A stretch of DNA of 7,343 nucleotides. It comes from an uncultured Sphingobacteriaceae bacterium (GTDB lineage: Bacteria > Bacteroidota > Bacteroidia > Sphingobacteriales > Sphingobacteriaceae). Shown one piece after another: positions 1-6,437 of the stretch. Under the pieces are notes generated by a model, which was not told the origin of the DNA, searched no databases, and saw only the letters and a program-made list of their open reading frames with translations. The stretch covers positions 1-7,343 of the forward strand of contig CAMPKC010000095.1 in assembly GCA_946887045.1 (NCBI GenBank). The letters run 5' to 3'. The position numbers and the translations under genes are program-made. Position 1 is the stretch's first letter. The number at the start of each line of letters is the position of its first letter.

Positions 1-2202
1 GAATTACATTATCCCCGCATTCCAAAGGAATACTGGGAGCACCGCATACAGTTAAGCAAAGCCATGGGAATGAATACTGTATGTATTTATCTCTTTTGGA
101 ATTTACATGAACAACAAGCAGGAGTATATGATTTTACCGGACAGAATGATGTTGCCGAGTTTGTAAGGCTGGCTCAAAAAAACGGAATGTATTGTATCGT
201 TCGTCCCGGACCATATGTTTGCGCAGAATGGGATATGGGCGGCTTGCCCTGGTGGTTATTAAAGAAAAAGGACATCCAGGTAAGAACACTAAAAGATGCT
301 TATTTCATGGATCGGACCAAAAAGTTTTTAGTCGAAGCAGCCAAACAACTTGCACCGCTACAGATTCAAAATGGCGGGAATATACTTATGGTGCAGGTAG
401 AAAATGAATATGCCAGTTTTGGCAATGAACAAGCCTATATGGAAACTACACGCGATGCCGTTCGTGAAGCAGGTTTTGATAAAGTGCAGCTTTTCAGATG
501 TGACTGGTCGTCAAACTTTAATAAGTATAAATTGGATGGTGTAGCAACCACCTTAAATTTTGGTGCTGGTTCCAATATTGACAATCAGTTTAAAACATTT
601 AAAGAATTAAATCCTGATGCTCCCCTGATGTGCAGCGAATACTGGTCTGGCTGGTTTGACCACTGGGGGCGCCCGCACGAAACCCGTTCTGTAAGCAGTT
701 TTATCGGCAGTATGAAAGATATGATGGATCGCAAAATATCTTTCAGCTTGTATATGGCGCATGGAGGAACCTCTTTCGGCCAATGGGGCGGCGCAAACGC
801 TCCGCCGTATTCTGCCATGGCAACTTCGTACGACTATAACGCCCCTATCGGCGAGCAGGGAAATACTACTGAAAAGTTTTTCGCTGTGCGCGATCTGCTT
901 AAAAACTACCTTCTGCCGGGCGAAACTCTGGCGGATATTCCCAAACCGGTAACGTCAATTATAGAGATCCCTAAATTTGAATTAAAAGAAAGTGCCAGCC
1001 TGTTCGAAAATCTCCCTGAGGCAAAAAAAAGCGAGAAGATCCAGCCGATGGAAAATTTCGATCAGGGCTGGGGTCGAATTTTATACCGTACCACTCTTCC
1101 CGCTTCCGCTTCAAAACAGAAACTGGTAATCACAGAATTACATGATTGGGCAACTGTATTTATTGATGGTAAACAAATTGCGAAGCTGGATCGTCGCAGA
1201 GGGGATAATACAGTAGAATTGCCGGCCTTTAAATCTGGCGCCAGGTTGGATATTCTTGTTGAGGCCACGGGGCGTGTGAACTACGGGAAGGCAATAATCG
1301 ACAGGAAAGGGATTACTGAAAAAGTAGAGATCGTTGATGGTAAAAAAGCCAGCGAGGTAAAAAACTGGCTGGTTTATAATTTCCCTGTTGATTATAAATT
1401 TCAACGTGGTATGAAGTTTAAAGCCGGACGAATCAGTGGTCCGGGCTGGTATAAAGGAAATTTTGATCTGGACAAAACCGGTGATACTTTTTTAGATGTA
1501 AGCAGCTGGGGAAAAGGCATGGTTTGGGTAAATGGATATAATGTGGGAAGATTCTGGAAAATTGGACCGCAGCAAACTTTATATATTCCCGGACCATGGC
1601 TTAAACCAGGCAAAAATGAAGTCATTATTTTAGACGTGGACCAGCCATCGGCTGTATTCGTTGCTGGATTAAACGCACCCATTCTTGATCAGATAAGTCC
1701 GGACGTATCTTTTTTAAACAGAAAAAAAGGCCAGACTTTGAACTTAGCCGCCGAAACTCCCACATTTAGAGGTTCTTTTTCCCCAGGTGAAGGCTTCAAG
1801 GATGTAAGTTTCGACAAAACAGTTCAGGGAAGGTATTTCTGTTTAGAAGCCCTAAGCTCGCATGATGCAAAAGATGACTTAACCACTATCGCTGAACTTG
1901 AGCTTATAGGTGAAGATGGCGCCCCTGTATCGCGATTAAACTGGAAAGTTGTGTATGCTGACAGTGAAGAAACGACAGCATCCAACAGCTCTGCCGATAA
2001 AGTTTTTGACCTTCAGGAGTCAACCTTCTGGCAAACTCAGTCTGTTGGCGGGCGTCCAAAACATCCGCATCAGATCGTACTGGATTTAGGAGAAATCAAG
2101 AAAATAAAGGGATTCAGATACTTACCCCGCTCTGATAAAAAAACGGCAGGTATGATTAAAGATTACCGGATATTCCTAAAAAGAGATGAATTCAAGCTTT
2201 AA
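1..2202 (+). CDS. GH35 beta-galactosidase with C-terminal F5/8-type domain (5' end missing)
   Basis: Likely hydrolyses terminal beta-galactosides of glycans, with a retaining mechanism. The reading frame is open from base 1 (ELHYPRIPKEYW...), upstream of the first ATG at 64, so the true start and any signal peptide lie left of the window; family members usually start with roughly 40-50 more residues. Numbering the 733 visible residues from base 1, GH35 hallmarks are RPGPYVCAEWDMGGLPWW (about 68-85), VQVENEYASFG with the acid/base Glu at bases 406-408 (residue 136), and CSEYWSGWFDHWG with the nucleophile Glu at bases 637-639 (residue 213). YMAHGGTSFGQWGG follows. A beta-sandwich/galactose-binding region with GPGWYKGNF and VWVNGYNVGRFW lies at about 480-530. 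The last 140 residues look like an F5/8 type C (discoidin) domain (ALSSHDAKDD, STFWQTQ, HPHQIVLDLG). Family and active site are confident; the exact substrate is unknown. A gap of 563 bp separates it from the next firm gene, so no operon is evident downstream. Confidence 0.95.
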   Translation, partial: ELHYPRIPKEYWEHRIQLSKAMGMNTVCIYLFWNLHEQQAGVYDFTGQNDVAEFVRLAQKNGMYCIVRPGPYVCAEWDMGGLPWWLLKKKDIQVRTLKDAYFMDRTKKFLVEAAKQLAPLQIQNGGNILMVQVENEYASFGNEQAYMETTRDAVREAGFDKVQLFRCDWSSNFNKYKLDGVATTLNFGAGSNIDNQFKTFKELNPDAPLMCSEYWSGWFDHWGRPHETRSVSSFIGSMKDMMDRKISFSLYMAHGGTSFGQWGGANAPPYSAMATSYDYNAPIGEQGNTTEKFFAVRDLLKNYLLPGETLADIPKPVTSIIEIPKFELKESASLFENLPEAKKSEKIQPMENFDQGWGRILYRTTLPASASKQKLVITELHDWATVFIDGKQIAKLDRRRGDNTVELPAFKSGARLDILVEATGRVNYGKAIIDRKGITEKVEIVDGKKASEVKNWLVYNFPVDYKFQRGMKFKAGRISGPGWYKGNFDLDKTGDTFLDVSSWGKGMVWVNGYNVGRFWKIGPQQTLYIPGPWLKPGKNEVIILDVDQPSAVFVAGLNAPILDQISPDVSFLNRKKGQTLNLAAETPTFRGSFSPGEGFKDVSFDKTVQGRYFCLEALSSHDAKDDLTTIAELELIGEDGAPVSRLNWKVVYADSEETTASNSSADKVFDLQESTFWQTQSVGGRPKHPHQIVLDLGEIKKIKGFRYLPRSDKKTAGMIKDYRIFLKRDEFKL

Positions 2203-2321
2203 AGGCGCTTTTTGCTAAAAGTCATCAATTCTGGTCACTCAAAAAAATATTAATGAATGTCGCAACATTTATATCGTTTATAACGTACTGATAGTTAGAA
2301 GCTAAATAAGTTCAATTAACC

Positions 2322-2576
2322 TTGGCTCGCAATTTGTTAGAATATAAGACACACGCGAAGATGATGGAAAAGATATTATCAGAAACAGATTCTCAACACC
2401 TGGTCACGAAGCTGACCGATGTTGACAGGGAAGAGATTAAACGCGATAAGGTACGTTTTGGAGAATACTTTATAGCTGAGGAAGAACATCGTTGCTTTAG
2501 AGTAAATCCTATCAATGTAATAGACGTGGGAGGAAGCTTGAAAAGGGCGAATCTAAGTGCGATAACATTTATCTAA
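2322..2576 (+). CDS. doubtful small hypothetical protein or gene remnant
   Basis: An 84-codon frame opens with TTG at 2322; the first ATG pair is at 2361/2364, which would give about 70 residues (MMEKILSETDSQ...). The predicted product is charged and soluble-looking, with a possible helix in the first half (TKLTDVDREEIKRDKVRFGEYF) and no signal peptide, membrane segment or Cys/His cluster. I do not recognise a family. No promoter box or clear ribosome binding site stands out, but this lineage rarely shows the latter. The gap of more than 500 bp between two solid genes, plus the protein-like composition, would fit a short real gene or the decayed end of a lost one. Chance is also possible. Confidence 0.22.
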   Translation: MARNLLEYKTHAKMMEKILSETDSQHLVTKLTDVDREEIKRDKVRFGEYFIAEEEHRCFRVNPINVIDVGGSLKRANLSAITFI

Positions 2577-2578
2577 GA

Positions 2579-2620
2579 GGATTTACTTTCTTAAAGAAAA
2601 GTTATCTATTGATAAAATCC
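2579..2620. other. compact fold-back region, possible three-way junction
   Basis: GGATTT (2579-2584) can pair with AAATCC (2615-2620). Nested inside are TTTCTT/AAGAAA (2587-2592 with 2594-2599) and TTATC/GATAA (2602-2606 with 2611-2615, sharing one base with the outer arm). It starts right after the stop of the doubtful 84-codon frame. The stems are short and A/T-rich and no T-tract follows on the + strand, so it is a weak candidate for a terminator or a small structured RNA. Confidence 0.2.
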
Positions 2621-2660
2621 TTTATCCGCACCACACAATTGTAATCAGGAGATATAAATA

Positions 2661-2737
2661 GGTCTCACTGATTAAAATCTCATTAAATGTATTGCTGGAT
2701 CCTACCAGTGATTAGGCCCCACTGATTTTACAAATCA
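2661..2737. repeat. cluster of imperfect CA(C/G)TGATT repeats, partly inverted
   Basis: GGTCTCACTGATT (2661-2673) recurs as GGCCCCACTGATT (2715-2727), 11 of 13 bases matching. A third related unit, CCAGTGATTA, lies at 2705-2714. CAGTG (2706-2710) is inverted against CACTG (2720-2724), and TGATTAAAATC (2669-2679) can pair with GATTTTA plus ATCA (2724-2730, 2734-2737) across a 3-base bulge. The cluster ends about 28 bp before the dehydrogenase start codon, so it could be an operator or leader structure. It may also be a decayed repeat. No function can be assigned. Confidence 0.35.
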
Positions 2738-2765
2738 AATCACCATTTTTTCTGTTCTTTGTGAT

Positions 2766-3608
2766 ATGATAAAATCACACAGAGTATGGTTCATTACCGG
2801 AGTATCCGGCGGATTGGGTCGGGCTCTTGCCGAAGAAGTCGCCCTTAGCGGGGATATTGTTATCGGAACCCTTAGAAAGCAGGACCAAATTGCAGACTTT
2901 GACACCCTTGTGCCCGAAAAAACGTTCGGGGTATTAATGGATGTTACCCAGCAAACACAGTTCGAAAGAGTACTGAATACAGCAACTTTAAATTTTGGCC
3001 CCATAGATATATTGGTCAATAATGCCGGATATGGCTTGTTTGGCGCGATCGAGGAAATCAGCATGGACGAAGCAAGGAAACAAATGGAAACCAATTTCTT
3101 CGGTGCACTAGCGCTTACACAGGCAATTTTACCTTTAATGCGAGAACAAAAAGCCGGACATATTATTCAGATTTCCTCCATGGCAGGATTCAGGGCTTTA
3201 CCGGGAATGGGTTTATACAACGCAAGTAAATTCGCACTGGAGGGATTCAGTGAAGCCCTAGCCTTAGAAACCAAACATCTGAACATTAAAGTCACCATTG
3301 TAGAGCCGGGACCATTTCGTACCAGCTGGGCTGGCGACTCTTCCGTGCGGTCTGAGAAAATAATAGAAGACTATTCTGATACCGCAGGCGCCCGGATCTC
3401 CACCATTCAAGGATACTCGGGGCATCAGCCCGGTGATCCCTCTAAAGCAGCCAAGGCAATTATTAAAGTAGTAAACAGCGATAATCCACCGTTACGATTA
3501 CCACTTGGTCCTGTCGCAATCGAAGCGATCCGAAAAAAACTAATCTCGGTGGAAGAAGATATCGATGAATGGGAAAAAGTAGCTATGGATACTTCTTTTG
3601 ATGAGTAA
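2766..3608 (+). CDS. short-chain dehydrogenase/reductase (classical SDR)
   Basis: A 280-residue cytoplasmic NAD(P)-dependent oxidoreductase of unknown substrate. The Rossmann dinucleotide-binding motif TGVSGGLG is at residues 11-18. The adenine-pocket Asp is in MDVT (D59), NNAG is at 85-88, and the catalytic tetrad is N110, S138, Y151 and K155 (YNASK). The PG motif is at 181-182. Arg37 and Lys38 at the end of the second strand suggest NADP(H) preference, which is an inference. All key residues are present, and the length fits classical SDRs with a somewhat long C-terminal tail (EEDIDEWEKVAMDTSFDE). The ATG at 2766 is chosen because it puts the Rossmann motif at the usual distance from the N-terminus. 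The gene stands alone, with 148 bp to manA and a repeat-bearing gap upstream, so context does not reveal the substrate. Confidence 0.93.
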   Translation: MIKSHRVWFITGVSGGLGRALAEEVALSGDIVIGTLRKQDQIADFDTLVPEKTFGVLMDVTQQTQFERVLNTATLNFGPIDILVNNAGYGLFGAIEEISMDEARKQMETNFFGALALTQAILPLMREQKAGHIIQISSMAGFRALPGMGLYNASKFALEGFSEALALETKHLNIKVTIVEPGPFRTSWAGDSSVRSEKIIEDYSDTAGARISTIQGYSGHQPGDPSKAAKAIIKVVNSDNPPLRLPLGPVAIEAIRKKLISVEEDIDEWEKVAMDTSFDE

Positions 3609-3732
3609 CGTTTCCCTTGCATTTTGGCTATAGCGGAAGTAATCCAGGAATAAAAGGCGATAATTAAATGAGGAATAATTAATGATTCGTTTGATTTACA
3701 AGTCCGACAACACTTTTTTTCCGCATAATTAC

Positions 3733-3744
3733 TATACTTGCGGC
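3733..3744 (+). promoter_or_regulatory. likely manA promoter, Bacteroidota -7 box
   Basis: TATACTTG (3733-3740) matches the TAnnTTTG -7 consensus of Bacteroidota sigma-ABfr promoters except for one base, and is followed by CGGC. The start codon is 16 bp past the box, so the predicted leader is about 10 nt. No convincing -33 TTTG lies at the usual spacing; the nearest, at 3690-3693, is too far away. A run of T at 3714-3720 lies just upstream. Confidence 0.5.
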
Positions 3745-3756
3745 TTTTAAACGAAA

Positions 3757-4734
3757 ATGAGATTATATCCTTTAAAGTTCAAAACCATTTTCAAAGACAA
3801 AATCTGGGGTGGCCAAAAAATCAACACCTATCTGGGTAAGGATTTCTCGCCTCTTCCAAACTGTGGTGAAACATGGGAAATTTCAGGTGTAAAATCTGAT
3901 GTGTCTGTTGTTGAAAATGGCGCTCTTGCTGGCAAAAGCCTTGCTTCTATCCTGGAAACGCACAGGGGTGACCTGGTTGGAAAGCAGATTTATGAAAAGT
4001 TTGGAAACGAATTTCCATTGTTGGTTAAGTTTATCGATGCAAACGACGACCTTTCAATTCAGGTTCATCCGGATGATGAATTAGCAAAAAAGCGTCACAA
4101 TTCATTTGGTAAAACCGAAATGTGGTATGTTATTCAGGCGGATCAGGGCGCATCATTAATTGCTGGATTCAATCAGAAAGTTAATGAAGAGATTTACATC
4201 GAGAAACTAAATTCAGGTAAATTAGGTGATATTCTGAATAAGGAAGAAGTTGAAGCGGGCGATGTTTTCTTTTTGCCGGCCGGACGGGTCCATACTATTG
4301 GCAAAGGACTTTTAATTGCTGAGATCCAGCAAACTTCCGATATAACCTACCGCATTTACGATTTCGACCGTGTAGATGACAAAGGCAACAAACGCGAACT
4401 ACATACTGAAGAAGCTGTAGCGGCTCTGGATTATGAAGTCTACCCAGAGTATAAATCTGTATATGACAAAAAGCTAAATGAGCCTGTACACGTAGTTAGC
4501 TGTCCGTACTTTAACACCAATATCCTGGAATTCACTCAAGCTGTTACGAGAAATTACTCATTTGACTCATTTGTTATCCATGTTTGTGTTCAGGGAGCCT
4601 ACACTTTAAACTACGGCGATGAAAGCTTAAATGTAAAAATGGGCGATTGCATTCTAATTCCTGCAAGTATTGATAAGGTTAGCATGGATACGCAAACAGG
4701 ATTTAAGATTTTAGAATGTTATATAGAAGAGTAG
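3757..4734 (+). CDS. manA: mannose-6-phosphate isomerase, class I
   Basis: Interconverts mannose-6-phosphate and fructose-6-phosphate in the cytoplasm, linking mannose use and GDP-sugar supply to glycolysis. At 325 residues it has the short ManA length seen in Bacillus and Bacteroidota rather than the ~390 residues of the E. coli enzyme. The N-terminus PLKFKTIFKDKIWGG and the GETWEIS motif (37-43) are typical. Zinc ligands of the cupin site are visible: Q102 and H104 in IQVHPDD, E121 in GKTEMWYV, and H179 in PAGRVHTIG. The catalytic Arg is in TYRIYDFDR (R199). A second cupin-like segment follows (YTLNYGDESLNVKMGDCILIPAS, split about residues 282-304). All active-site residues are intact. It probably has its own promoter and ends facing the serine hydrolase gene, so it appears to be monocistronic. 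The symbol manA is assigned by family; a pmi name would be equivalent. Confidence 0.95.
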   Translation: MRLYPLKFKTIFKDKIWGGQKINTYLGKDFSPLPNCGETWEISGVKSDVSVVENGALAGKSLASILETHRGDLVGKQIYEKFGNEFPLLVKFIDANDDLSIQVHPDDELAKKRHNSFGKTEMWYVIQADQGASLIAGFNQKVNEEIYIEKLNSGKLGDILNKEEVEAGDVFFLPAGRVHTIGKGLLIAEIQQTSDITYRIYDFDRVDDKGNKRELHTEEAVAALDYEVYPEYKSVYDKKLNEPVHVVSCPYFNTNILEFTQAVTRNYSFDSFVIHVCVQGAYTLNYGDESLNVKMGDCILIPASIDKVSMDTQTGFKILECYIEE

Positions 4735-4735
4735 G

Positions 4736-4757
4736 CGGGATTTTCAACGAAATCCTG
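4736..4757 (+). terminator. small hairpin just after manA
   Basis: CGGGATTT (4736-4743) pairs with AAATCCTG (4750-4757) as an 8-bp stem with one G-T wobble and a 6-base loop, starting 1 base after the manA stop. There is no following T-tract, so termination by this hairpin alone is uncertain; it may act as a 3'-end stabiliser or work with the larger hairpin downstream. Confidence 0.35.
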
Positions 4758-4775
4758 ATAAACACGCTCTTAACT

Positions 4776-4820
4776 GCATCCCCAACCTCCCGCTTCCAAA
4801 CGGAGGAGCGTTGGGGATGC
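4776..4820. terminator. strong hairpin between convergent genes, probable bidirectional terminator
   Basis: GCATCCCCAAC (4776-4786) and GTTGGGGATGC (4810-4820) are perfect inverted repeats of 11 bp. The stem continues with CTCC (4787-4790) pairing with GGAG (4805-4808) across one bulged C (4809), giving 15 bp in all and a 14-base loop. It sits 41 bp after the manA stop and 6 bp from the stop of the opposing serine hydrolase gene. Neither side has a T-tract, so it is not a textbook intrinsic terminator. A GC-rich dispersed palindromic (REP-like) repeat is the main alternative. Confidence 0.6.
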
Positions 4821-4826
4821 GATAAA

Positions 4827-6095
4827 TCAATCATTCAGGCTCTGATAAACCAACGCCTTAAACTTATTATGAATATCAGTGCGTAAAGGTGATTGTTGAA
4901 TAAATATTACGCCTACAATCTTCTCAACAGGATCCACCCAATAAGTAGTTCCGAAATATCCCCCCCAGGCGAAAGAACCTTCGGTTACGCCGAACTTTGA
5001 CATTCCTTCCTTTGACGTTATCTGGAAACCTAAGCCAAACTTATCTTCGCGAACGTTTAAGTTACCGATCTGGTTCATCGTCATAAGATCTACAGAACGC
5101 CGTGACAAAAGGCGACTACCGTTATAGCTGCCGCCATTTAAAAGCATTTGGAGAAAAACGGCATAATCCTGGATCGTAGAGCTCAAGCCTGCACCGCCGG
5201 AAAAATAAGTACCATTACTTTTAGGGTAATCGGCGGTTATCACTCCATTCCGTTCATATTTAACCAGGTTATTCTGTCCGTTGAAGGTATAAATAGGTAT
5301 CAACCTGGAGTACTTTGAAGCAGGAAGGTAAAAATGGGTATCATTCATACCCAGTGGCTTGAAAATTCGCTCAGTAAAAAACTTGTCAAGACTGGTACCC
5401 GAAACGACCTCTACTAAATAGCCCAACACATCTGTATTTAGGCCGTACGTGAATCTTTCGCCCGGCTGATGCGCAAGAGGAAATCGTGCAAGCTTCTCGA
5501 TTTCTGTTTTTAATACCGCCGCACTCCCAAATCCCGGTGGTATACCCGATGTTGCATAAATAGCCTTCATATTAGCCGACCCGATTACTGCATAATCAAT
5601 CCCTGAAGTGTGAGTTAAAAGATCGCGTATGGTAATTTCACGTTTCGCAGGAACTGTCGTATAAGTCGAATCTACAGGATTGAATTTATCCAGCACCGTT
5701 GGTTTGGCAAAAGCAGGAATATATTTAGAGATCGGGTCGTCAAGCAAAAACTTACCCTCTTCAAAAAGCATCATTACAGCTACACTGGTTATAGCTTTAG
5801 TTTGTGATGCAATTCTGAAAATATCATTAGTTTTCAAAGCTCTCTTTGCTTCGATATCACTGTAGCCTAAAGCTTTATTGTAAATCACTTTCCCGTCACG
5901 GGCAACAAAACCCACTGCCCCGCTTATTTGCTTCTGATCTATATTTTGTTGTATAAGCTGATCGATGCGTTGCAATCTTTCAGCACTTAGTTTAGCGGAA
6001 GCCGGGGAGGCTGTTTGTAGTATGGTTTGTGCAAAAGCACAATTCAGCGCCAGCGAAAAAAGCACCGAATACAGAGTAAGTTTAAATCTATTCAT
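4827..6095 (-). CDS. exported serine hydrolase, beta-lactamase fold (family VIII esterase-like)
   Basis: A 422-residue protein of the beta-lactamase/penicillin-binding-protein superfamily, probably periplasmic. Residues 1-22 form a signal peptide (MNRFK, hydrophobic core, AFA|Q cleavage); Cys19 lacks a proper lipobox. The nucleophile motif SQTK (S97, K100) sits in IFRIASQTKAITS. The second motif is YGLNTDVLG (Y217), and where class C beta-lactamases carry KTG this protein has WGG (377-379) in FAWGGYFGTTYWVDP. Tyr plus a W-x-G motif is the pattern known in family VIII carboxylesterases such as EstB, so ester hydrolysis is more likely than antibiotic resistance; that is an inference. LTHTSGIDY (160-168) is another family hallmark. 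The gene converges on manA and is divergent from the propeller sensor, with 342 bp between the two starts. Substrate unknown; peptidoglycan-related or esterase roles remain open. Confidence 0.92.
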   Translation of the reverse strand: MNRFKLTLYSVLFSLALNCAFAQTILQTASPASAKLSAERLQRIDQLIQQNIDQKQISGAVGFVARDGKVIYNKALGYSDIEAKRALKTNDIFRIASQTKAITSVAVMMLFEEGKFLLDDPISKYIPAFAKPTVLDKFNPVDSTYTTVPAKREITIRDLLTHTSGIDYAVIGSANMKAIYATSGIPPGFGSAAVLKTEIEKLARFPLAHQPGERFTYGLNTDVLGYLVEVVSGTSLDKFFTERIFKPLGMNDTHFYLPASKYSRLIPIYTFNGQNNLVKYERNGVITADYPKSNGTYFSGGAGLSSTIQDYAVFLQMLLNGGSYNGSRLLSRRSVDLMTMNQIGNLNVREDKFGLGFQITSKEGMSKFGVTEGSFAWGGYFGTTYWVDPVEKIVGVIFIQQSPLRTDIHNKFKALVYQSLND

Positions 6096-6115
6096 AGTTT
6101 ATATTAAGTCGTTTG

Positions 6116-6123
6116 CAAATTAA
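6116..6123 (-). promoter_or_regulatory. possible -7 box for the serine hydrolase
   Basis: On the minus strand this reads TTAATTTG, one mismatch from TAnnTTTG, followed by C. It lies 20 bp before the start codon, which would give a leader of roughly 14 nt, similar to the spacing proposed for manA. No good -33 element is seen. Confidence 0.3.
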
Positions 6124-6322
6124 TAAATTCAGGTTAATTAGATATAGTTTCGACAGTTCTATTCAGATAAGCATTCGTTTTGGGGTATAACCAACAACAT
6201 TGTTACCCTAGCTAAATCTGGCAAAAATGTTCAAGACATCGCGGCCAGCACCGAAAAAACATCAATGCCGATACATAACACACGAAAATAATTACAAACT
6301 AAAACACAAACCATCCCTTTTA

Positions 6323-6334
6323 TAATTTTGCGGC
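6323..6334 (+). promoter_or_regulatory. likely promoter of the propeller sensor, consensus -7 box
   Basis: TAATTTTG (6323-6330) is a full match to the Bacteroidota -7 consensus TAnnTTTG and is followed by CGGC, as at the manA promoter. No TTTG is present at the expected -33 position. Transcription would start near 6337, giving a leader of about 100 nt before the ATG at 6438. Confidence 0.5.
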
Positions 6335-6336
6335 GT

Positions 6337-6350
6337 ATCTTATTTAAGAT
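6337..6350. promoter_or_regulatory. palindrome at the predicted sensor transcription start, possible operator
   Basis: ATCTTA and TAAGAT form 6-bp inverted arms around a 2-base TT centre, beginning 6 bp after the proposed -7 box. Its place over the predicted start site fits a dimeric repressor site. Short AT-rich palindromes are frequent by chance in such DNA, so this is only a candidate. Confidence 0.25.
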
Positions 6351-6437
6351 CAGAAAGATATAACAATCCCTCACGATCTTTTATTTATAATATTCGATAA
6401 AAATTACGTACATTATATAATAATATTGTTGACTACC

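Larger units (their letters stand above)
6096..6437. other. divergent intergenic region
   Basis: This 342-bp AT-rich stretch separates the divergent serine hydrolase and propeller-sensor genes. It contains candidate promoter boxes for both, an interrupted inverted repeat at 6183-6208 and a 14-bp palindrome at 6337-6350. A frame open from 6148 to 6291 has no usable start codon near its beginning and is not annotated as a gene. No RNA gene was recognised. Confidence 0.6.

Noticed and set aside
1062..1682. Three minus-strand open frames of 68-93 codons
   Set aside because: All lie inside the well-supported GH35 gene and show no recognisable domain.
2194..2212. Possible terminator after the GH35 gene (AAGC...GCTT followed by T's)
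   Set aside because: The stem is only 4 bp with a 9-base loop, too weak to call.
2735..3094. 119-codon open frame on the minus strand
   Set aside because: It overlaps the N-terminal half of the SDR gene, whose Rossmann and NNAG motifs are intact on the plus strand; it is an antisense shadow.
1..4734. GH35, SDR and manA as one co-transcribed sugar-use operon
   Set aside because: Gaps of 563 and 148 bp, a likely separate promoter before manA, and the common housekeeping role of manA argue against a single operon.
6148..6291. Open frame in the divergent gap reading LAKSGKNVQDIAASTEKT, vaguely helix-turn-helix-like
   Set aside because: It has no ATG, GTG or TTG near its beginning, is under 50 codons, and lies between the two proposed promoters. 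No family could be recognised, so chance is the simplest reading.
6421..6428. TAATATTG as an alternative -7 box for the sensor gene
   Set aside because: It is one mismatch from consensus but lies only 9 bp before the ATG, leaving almost no leader; the full match at 6323-6330 is better.
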